A program made the translations under genes and the position numbers. Shown one piece after another: positions 58,758 to 64,000 of a DNA stretch of 64,000 nucleotides (its first letter is position 1; each line of letters begins with the position of its first letter). Below the pieces are notes generated by a model. That model worked only from the letters and a program-made list of their open reading frames with translations, made no database searches and was not told where the DNA came from. The DNA is from Lachnospiraceae bacterium (GTDB taxonomy: Bacteria; Bacillota; Clostridia; Lachnospirales; Lachnospiraceae): contig JAIKZO010000046.1 of the NCBI GenBank assembly GCA_024682115.1, positions 1-64,000 on the forward strand, written 5' to 3'.

Positions 58758-59188
58758 TGTTAATGCCGAAAAGAGTAAAGCGTCGTAAGCAGTTCCGCGG
58801 CACTATGGCCGGAAAAGCTACGCGTGGTAATAAGATCAGCTACGGTGAGTACGGTATCGTTGCTACCGAACCCTGCTGGATCAAGTCAAATCAGATTGAA
58901 GCAGCCAGAGTTGCAATGACCCGTTACATCAAGCGTGGCGGTAAAGTATGGATTAAGATTTTCCCTGACAAGCCCATTACAGCAAAGGGTCTCGGAGTTC
59001 GTATGGGTAAAGGTAAAGGTGCCACAGAGTACTGGGTAGCCGTTGTTAAGCCCGGTCGTGTAATGTTTGAGATCGCAGGCGTAGGCGAAGAAGTTGCCAA
59101 GGAAGCATTGAGATTAGCGACACACAAGCTTCCCTGCAAGTGCAAGATCGTCTCTAAGGCCGACTTGGAAGGTGGTGTAGCAGAATGA
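58757..59188 (+). CDS. rplP: 50S ribosomal protein L16
   Basis: [43 protein letters not shown]. Confidence 0.98.
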   Translation: MLMPKRVKRRKQFRGTMAGKATRGNKISYGEYGIVATEPCWIKSNQIEAARVAMTRYIKRGGKVWIKIFPDKPITAKGLGVRMGKGKGATEYWVAVVKPGRVMFEIAGVGEEVAKEALRLATHKLPCKCKIVSKADLEGGVAE

Positions 59189-59391
59189 AGAGCAGTAAGT
59201 ATTTAAATGATTTAAAAGGTAAGTCAGCTGCAGAACTCAACCAGGATCTGGTAGCTGCCAAGAAAGAACTTTTCAATTTGAGATTCCAGAATGCAACTAA
59301 CCAGTTGGATAACACTGCAAGGATCACAGAAGTAAGAAAGAACATCGCCAGGATCCAGACACTGATCACACAGAAGGCGAAGGAAGCTTAA
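59185..59391 (+). CDS. rpmC: 50S ribosomal protein L29
   Basis: [31 protein letters not shown]. Confidence 0.96.
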   Translation: MKSSKYLNDLKGKSAAELNQDLVAAKKELFNLRFQNATNQLDNTARITEVRKNIARIQTLITQKAKEA

Positions 59392-59431
59392 CCTAGCGGT
59401 AGGAACTCATTAAGAAAGGAGACTAACAGTC

Positions 59432-59689
59432 GTGGAAGCAAGAAATTTAAGAAAAACACGTGTCGGCAAAGTTGTCAGCAACAAGATGGACAAGACTATC
59501 GTGGTAGCTATAGAAAATCATGTTAAGCATCCTTTGTACAAGAAGATCGTTAAGGATACTTACAAGCTTAAGGCACATGACGAGAACAACGAATGCCAGA
59601 TAGGTGATACTGTTAAAGTTATGGAGACAAGACCTCTTTCAAAGGATAAGAGATGGAGACTTGTTGAGATAGTAGAGAAAGTTAAGTAA
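59432..59689 (+). CDS. rpsQ: 30S ribosomal protein S17
   Basis: [35 protein letters not shown] start. Confidence 0.96.
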   Translation: MEARNLRKTRVGKVVSNKMDKTIVVAIENHVKHPLYKKIVKDTYKLKAHDENNECQIGDTVKVMETRPLSKDKRWRLVEIVEKVK

Positions 59690-59708
59690 CCAGGAAAGGA
59701 GAATTAGC

Positions 59709-60077
59709 ATGATTCAACAGGAAAGCAGACTCAAGGTCGCTGATAATACCGGTGCTAAGGAAATCCTTTGCATTAGGGTTATGGGCGGATCTACAAGAAG
59801 ATATGCAAAGATCGGCGATATTATCGTCGCTACGGTTAAGGATGCTACTCCCGGCGGTGTTGTTAAAAAGGGTGATGTAGTTAAGGCCGTAGTTGTACGT
59901 ACGGTAAAGGGAACCCGTCGTAAGGACGGTTCATATATCAAATTTGATGAGAACGCAGCTGTTATCATCAAGGATGATAAGACTCCCAGAGGAACACGTA
60001 TTTTTGGACCCGTAGCAAGAGAGCTTCGTGAGAAACAGTTCATGAAGATTGTTTCCTTGGCGCCGGAAGTATTATAG
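59709..60077 (+). CDS. rplN: 50S ribosomal protein L14
   Basis: [27 protein letters not shown]. Confidence 0.98.
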   Translation: MIQQESRLKVADNTGAKEILCIRVMGGSTRRYAKIGDIIVATVKDATPGGVVKKGDVVKAVVVRTVKGTRRKDGSYIKFDENAAVIIKDDKTPRGTRIFGPVARELREKQFMKIVSLAPEVL

Positions 60078-60089
60078 GAGGAGACGATA

Positions 60090-60401
60090 ATGGCTAGTTT
60101 AAAGATTAAATCAGGTGATACCGTACGAGTTATCGCCGGTAAGGATAAGGGTGCAGAGGGCAAGGTATTGTCGGTTGATGTCAGCGGTAAGAAAGTCGTT
60201 GTCGAAGGCGTTAACATGGCTACCAAGCACACAAAGCCTTCAGCTGCTAACCAGAATGGCGGAATTATTCAAAAGGAAGCCCCTCTTGACATCTCCAATG
60301 TAATGTATGTTCATAAGGGCAAGACAACACGCATAGGCTTTAAGACAGAGAAGGACAAGAAGGTCCGCTTCGCAAAGTCTACGGGCGATGTTATTGATTA
60401 A
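60090..60401 (+). CDS. rplX: 50S ribosomal protein L24
   Basis: KIKSGDTVRVIAGKDKGAEGKVLSVD (KOW). Confidence 0.97.
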   Translation: MASLKIKSGDTVRVIAGKDKGAEGKVLSVDVSGKKVVVEGVNMATKHTKPSAANQNGGIIQKEAPLDISNVMYVHKGKTTRIGFKTEKDKKVRFAKSTGDVID

Positions 60402-60426
60402 TTCTTAAGGAAGGAGAACATTTAGC

Positions 60427-60966
60427 GTGAGCAGATTAAAAGAAACATATAAGAACGAGATCGTAGACGCTATGATCAAAAAGTTCGGATATAAAAACAT
60501 AATGGAAGTTCCGAAGCTCAACAAGATCGTTGTTAACATGGGTGTCGGAGAAGCCAAAGAAAACGCTAAGGTTTTGGAATCGGCCGTAAAGGATCTTGAG
60601 ACCATTACCGGACAGAAAGCTGTTCTTACAAAGGCTAAGAAGTCAATAGCTAACTTCAAGCTCCGTGAAGGACAGAACATCGGATGTAAAGTTACTCTCC
60701 GCGGCGAAAAGATGTACGATTTCCTGGACAGACTCGTAAACCTTGCACTTCCCCGTGTACGTGACTTCAGAGGCGTTAATCCCGATGCATTCGACGGCAG
60801 AGGAAACTATGCTCTGGGTATCAAGGAACAGATCATTTTCCCTGAGATAGAGTACGATAAGATCGACAAGGTAAGAGGTATGGACGTCATCTTTGTTACA
60901 ACAGCAAAGACAGACGAGGAAGCACGCGAACTGTTAAAGTTATTTAACATGCCTTTCGCAAAGTAG
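60427..60966 (+). CDS. rplE: 50S ribosomal protein L5
   Basis: [53 protein letters not shown]. Confidence 0.98.
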   Translation: MSRLKETYKNEIVDAMIKKFGYKNIMEVPKLNKIVVNMGVGEAKENAKVLESAVKDLETITGQKAVLTKAKKSIANFKLREGQNIGCKVTLRGEKMYDFLDRLVNLALPRVRDFRGVNPDAFDGRGNYALGIKEQIIFPEIEYDKIDKVRGMDVIFVTTAKTDEEARELLKLFNMPFAK

Positions 60967-60979
60967 GAGGAGAACAGTT

Positions 60980-61165
60980 ATGGCTAAGACAGCAATGAAA
61001 ATCAAGCAGAAGCGTACTCCTAGGTTCTCTACTCAGGCTTACAGCCGTTGTAGGATCTGCGGACGTCCCCATGCTTATTTGAGAAAATACGGAATCTGCA
61101 GAGTATGTTTCCGTGAATTAGCATACAAGGGAGAGATCCCCGGTGTTAAGAAAGCAAGTTGGTAA
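60980..61165 (+). CDS. rpsN: 30S ribosomal protein S14 type Z (zinc-binding)
   Basis: [38 protein letters not shown]. Confidence 0.97.
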   Translation: MAKTAMKIKQKRTPRFSTQAYSRCRICGRPHAYLRKYGICRVCFRELAYKGEIPGVKKASW

Positions 61166-61179
61166 GGAGGTAATTTGAA

Positions 61180-61581
61180 ATGACAATGAGTGATCCTATT
61201 GCAGATATGCTTACGAGAATCCGTAACGCAAATACTGCTAAGCATGATACTGTTGATATTCCTTCTTCCAAGATGAAGCTTGCTATAGCGGATATCCTTT
61301 TAGAAGAAGGTTATATCAGGAAATACGACGTTATCGATGACGGCAACTTCAAGACCATCCGCATCGCTCTTAAGTACGGTCAGGACCGTAACGAGAGGAT
61401 CATAAGCGGTCTTAAGAGGATCTCTAAGCCCGGTCTTAGGATCTATGCCGGTAAGGAAGAACTCCCCAAGGTTTTAGGAGGTCTCGGAATCGCGATCATC
61501 TCTACGAACCAGGGTGTTATCACCGATAAGAAAGCCAGAGAATTACAGGTAGGCGGCGAAGTGCTCGCTTACGTATGGTAG
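61180..61581 (+). CDS. rpsH: 30S ribosomal protein S8
   Basis: [31 protein letters not shown]. Confidence 0.97.
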   Translation: MTMSDPIADMLTRIRNANTAKHDTVDIPSSKMKLAIADILLEEGYIRKYDVIDDGNFKTIRIALKYGQDRNERIISGLKRISKPGLRIYAGKEELPKVLGGLGIAIISTNQGVITDKKARELQVGGEVLAYVW

Positions 61582-61611
61582 TTTGCACATATTAAAATAG
61601 GAGGTACGGGC

Positions 61612-62154
61612 ATGTCACGTATAGGAAGAATGCCAATCGCTATACCTGCGGGAGTTACCGTGAGCATAGCAGAAAATAACAAAGTGACTGTAAAAGGTCC
61701 CAAGGGAACTCTTGAAAGAGTGCTTCCCGCTGAGATGGAGATCAAGGTTGAAGGCGCAGAAGTAACAGTAAACCGCCCCAACGATCTTAAGAGAATGAAG
61801 GCTCTTCACGGTCTTACGAGAACTCTCATCAACAACATGGTTGTCGGAGTTACCGAAGGATACGAGAAGAAGCTTGAAGTAAACGGTGTAGGTTACAGAG
61901 CCCAGAAGCAGGGCAAGAAGTTAACCCTTTCACTCGGATACTCTCACCCTGTCGAGATGCAGGATCCCGAAGGCATCGAAACCGTTGTCGACGGACAGAA
62001 CATCATCATCGTCAAGGGTATTGATAAGGAAAAAGTCGGTCAGTTTGCTGCCGAGATCAGAGACAAGAGAAGACCTGAGCCTTATAAGGGCAAGGGTATC
62101 AAGTATGCTGATGAGACGATAAGACGTAAAGTCGGTAAGACCGGTAAGAAATAA
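61612..62154 (+). CDS. rplF: 50S ribosomal protein L6
   Basis: [41 protein letters not shown]. Confidence 0.97.
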   Translation: MSRIGRMPIAIPAGVTVSIAENNKVTVKGPKGTLERVLPAEMEIKVEGAEVTVNRPNDLKRMKALHGLTRTLINNMVVGVTEGYEKKLEVNGVGYRAQKQGKKLTLSLGYSHPVEMQDPEGIETVVDGQNIIIVKGIDKEKVGQFAAEIRDKRRPEPYKGKGIKYADETIRRKVGKTGKK

Positions 62155-62174
62155 TTGATAAGGAGAGTATAAAA

Positions 62175-62543
62175 ATGGTTAGTAAAGAATCAAGATCAGA
62201 AGTTCGTGCCAAAAAGCACATGAAAATACGTAACCGTTTTAGCGGTACGGCTGAAAGACCCCGCCTTGCGGTGTTCAGAAGCAATAATCATATGTATGCT
62301 CAAATTATCGACGATACGGTCGGCAACACTTTAGTTTCGGCTTCAACCATTGAAAAAGAGGTTAAGGCTGAGCTTGAGAAGACTAACAACGTTGAAGCAG
62401 CAGCATATTTAGGTCAGGTGATCGCAAAGAGAGCTCTTGATAAGGGTATCGATACCGTTGTCTTTGACAGAGGCGGTTTCATATATCAGGGCAAGGTTGC
62501 GGCACTTGCGGATGCGGCCAGAGAAGCCGGATTGAAATTCTAG
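62175..62543 (+). CDS. rplR: 50S ribosomal protein L18
   Basis: [29 protein letters not shown]. Confidence 0.97.
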   Translation: MVSKESRSEVRAKKHMKIRNRFSGTAERPRLAVFRSNNHMYAQIIDDTVGNTLVSASTIEKEVKAELEKTNNVEAAAYLGQVIAKRALDKGIDTVVFDRGGFIYQGKVAALADAAREAGLKF

Positions 62544-62555
62544 GAAGGGAGAAAC

Positions 62556-63068
62556 GTGATGAGACATACAATCATTGATGTAAGCAACATGGAATTAAAC
62601 GATAAGGTTGTTGCCATTAAGCGTGTAACTAAGGTTGTAAAAGGTGGTCGTAACATGCGTTTCGCTGCTTTGGTGGTAGTCGGAGACGGCGCCGGACATG
62701 TTGGCGCAGGACTCGGTAAAGCTGCCGAAGTTCCCGAAGCTATCCGCAAGGGCAAAGAAGATGCGATCAAGAACATGGTTAGCATAGCTACAGATGCAAA
62801 TAACAGTATCACACATGACATAATCGGAAAGTTCGGTTCTGCGGAGGTCCTTCTCAAGAAGGCTCCCGAAGGTACAGGAATCATCGCCGGAGGTCCGGCA
62901 CGTATCGTCTGCGAACTTGCAGGTATCAAGAACATCCGTACCAAGTCATTGGGTTCAAACAACAAGCAGAACGTCGTTCTTGCTACGATTCAAGGACTTG
63001 AATCATTAAAGACACCTGAAGAAGTTGCAAAGAACCGCGGAAAATCTGTTGACGAGATCTTAGCATAG
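62556..63068 (+). CDS. rpsE: 30S ribosomal protein S5
   Basis: [45 protein letters not shown]. Confidence 0.97.
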   Translation: MMRHTIIDVSNMELNDKVVAIKRVTKVVKGGRNMRFAALVVVGDGAGHVGAGLGKAAEVPEAIRKGKEDAIKNMVSIATDANNSITHDIIGKFGSAEVLLKKAPEGTGIIAGGPARIVCELAGIKNIRTKSLGSNNKQNVVLATIQGLESLKTPEEVAKNRGKSVDEILA

Positions 63069-63081
63069 GAGGATTGATAAG

Positions 63082-63267
63082 ATGGCAGATAAGATGTTAA
63101 AGATCACATTGGTAAAATCTCCTATCGGAGCGGTTCCCAAGCAGAAAAAGACGGTTGAATCAATGGGCTTAAGAAAGCTTCATCAGTCAAAACTCTTCCC
63201 CGACAATGCGGCGACAAGAGGACAGATTCAGCAGGTTAATCATTTGTTAAAAGTAGAAGAAGTATAA
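63082..63267 (+). CDS. rpmD: 50S ribosomal protein L30
   Basis: LKITLVKSPIGAVPKQKKTVESMGLRKL. Confidence 0.96.
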   Translation: MADKMLKITLVKSPIGAVPKQKKTVESMGLRKLHQSKLFPDNAATRGQIQQVNHLLKVEEV

Positions 63268-63285
63268 CGGACAGGAGGTGTCAAA

Positions 63286-63729
63286 ATGGATTTATCCAAC
63301 TTAAGCCCCGCAGAAGGCTCCAGAAAGAGCGATAATTTCAGAAGAGGTCGCGGACACGGTTCCGGTAACGGCAAGACAGCCGGTAAAGGACACAAGGGTC
63401 AGAAGGCCCGTTCAGGTGCTCCCAGAATAGGTTTCGAAGGTGGACAGATGCCTTTGTACAGACGTATCCCCAAGAAGGGTTTCAAGTGCCCTTCACACAA
63501 GGAGATCGTTTCAATAAATCTCTCAGCGCTTGAAGAAAGATTTGAAGACGGCGCTACCGTAGATATCGAAGCACTCATCAACTCAGGACTCGTTAAGAAT
63601 CCCGGGGACGGAGTCAAGATACTCGGTAACGGAGATATAACAAAGAAGCTTACAGTTAAGGCAAATGCCTTTTCGGCATCAGCCGTGGAGAAGATCGAGA
63701 AAGCCGGCGGAAGCACAGAGGTGATGTAA
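63286..63729 (+). CDS. rplO: 50S ribosomal protein L15
   Basis: [41 protein letters not shown]. Confidence 0.97.
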   Translation: MDLSNLSPAEGSRKSDNFRRGRGHGSGNGKTAGKGHKGQKARSGAPRIGFEGGQMPLYRRIPKKGFKCPSHKEIVSINLSALEERFEDGATVDIEALINSGLVKNPGDGVKILGNGDITKKLTVKANAFSASAVEKIEKAGGSTEVM

Positions 63730-63730
63730 T

Positions 63731-64000
63731 ATGCTTACAACCCTGAAGAATGCATTTAAGATCAAAGAGATCAGATTAAAACTGCTGTTTACTCTGTTCA
63801 TGCTGTTTGTGATCCGTTTCGGATCACAGCTGCCTGTTCCCGGAGTGGACATCGCGCAGTTTACCACATGGTTTAAACAGAAGATCGGTAGCGGCGATAC
63901 TTCAGGATTCCTTGGAGCATTTACCGGCGGTTCTTTCGAGAACATGTCGATCCTTGCTCTTAACATCACACCGTACATTACATCTTCGATCATAATGCAG
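63731..64000 (+). CDS. secY: preprotein translocase SecY (3' truncated by window)
   Basis: MLTTLKNAFKIKEIRLKLLFTLFMLFVIRFGSQLPVPGVD...NITPYITSSIIMQ at the canonical position after rplO. Confidence 0.95.
   Translation, partial: MLTTLKNAFKIKEIRLKLLFTLFMLFVIRFGSQLPVPGVDIAQFTTWFKQKIGSGDTSGFLGAFTGGSFENMSILALNITPYITSSIIMQ

Noticed and set aside
1-64000. CRISPR arrays, prophage, transposons, tRNA genes
   Set aside because: No regularly spaced repeats, no integrase/transposase/phage structural ORFs, and no cloverleaf-like sequence noticed.

Overview
The window looks like chromosomal DNA from a low-GC Gram-positive, probably Lachnospiraceae-like (inference from gene content, lipoproteins, SD sites and the zinc-type S14). 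I read about 60 coding genes and saw no tRNA, rRNA, CRISPR, phage or transposase. From ~54.1 kb to the right edge is the canonical S10/spc/alpha ribosomal-protein cluster (rpsJ to a truncated secY), with a strong promoter and a ~300-nt hairpin-rich leader. The rest is accessory or housekeeping: a GGDEF protein, CPBP and PrsW membrane proteases, an SGNH-DUF4358-MBOAT-DHHW acylation-type locus, a DUF4230/EF-Tu-domain-II+SseB module, a SbcD/membrane-anchored SbcC pair, two hybrid histidine kinases, a D,D-carboxypeptidase, trpS, proB, and GH8. The most interesting region is a tightly packed ~9.4-kb locus (28792-38155) with a complete 2-aminoethylphosphonate (AEP) pathway: PEP mutase fused to a TagD-like nucleotidyltransferase, phosphonopyruvate decarboxylase, AEP transaminase and a LicC/PntC-like nucleotidyltransferase. 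It is co-linear with a sulfatase/LTA-synthase-fold membrane protein, a small membrane protein, an SGNH hydrolase, and a single polypeptide joining a YidC/Oxa1 insertase domain to a CDP-glycerol glycerophosphotransferase (TagB/F-like) domain. I propose this builds a phosphonate-containing cell-surface polymer or lipid. Other notable items are a GNAT-EAL-beta-solenoid fusion, a nested inverted-repeat structured RNA candidate at 16043-16149, and an EF-Tu-domain-II/SseB-like fusion. All domain calls are from reading the translations; no database search was run.
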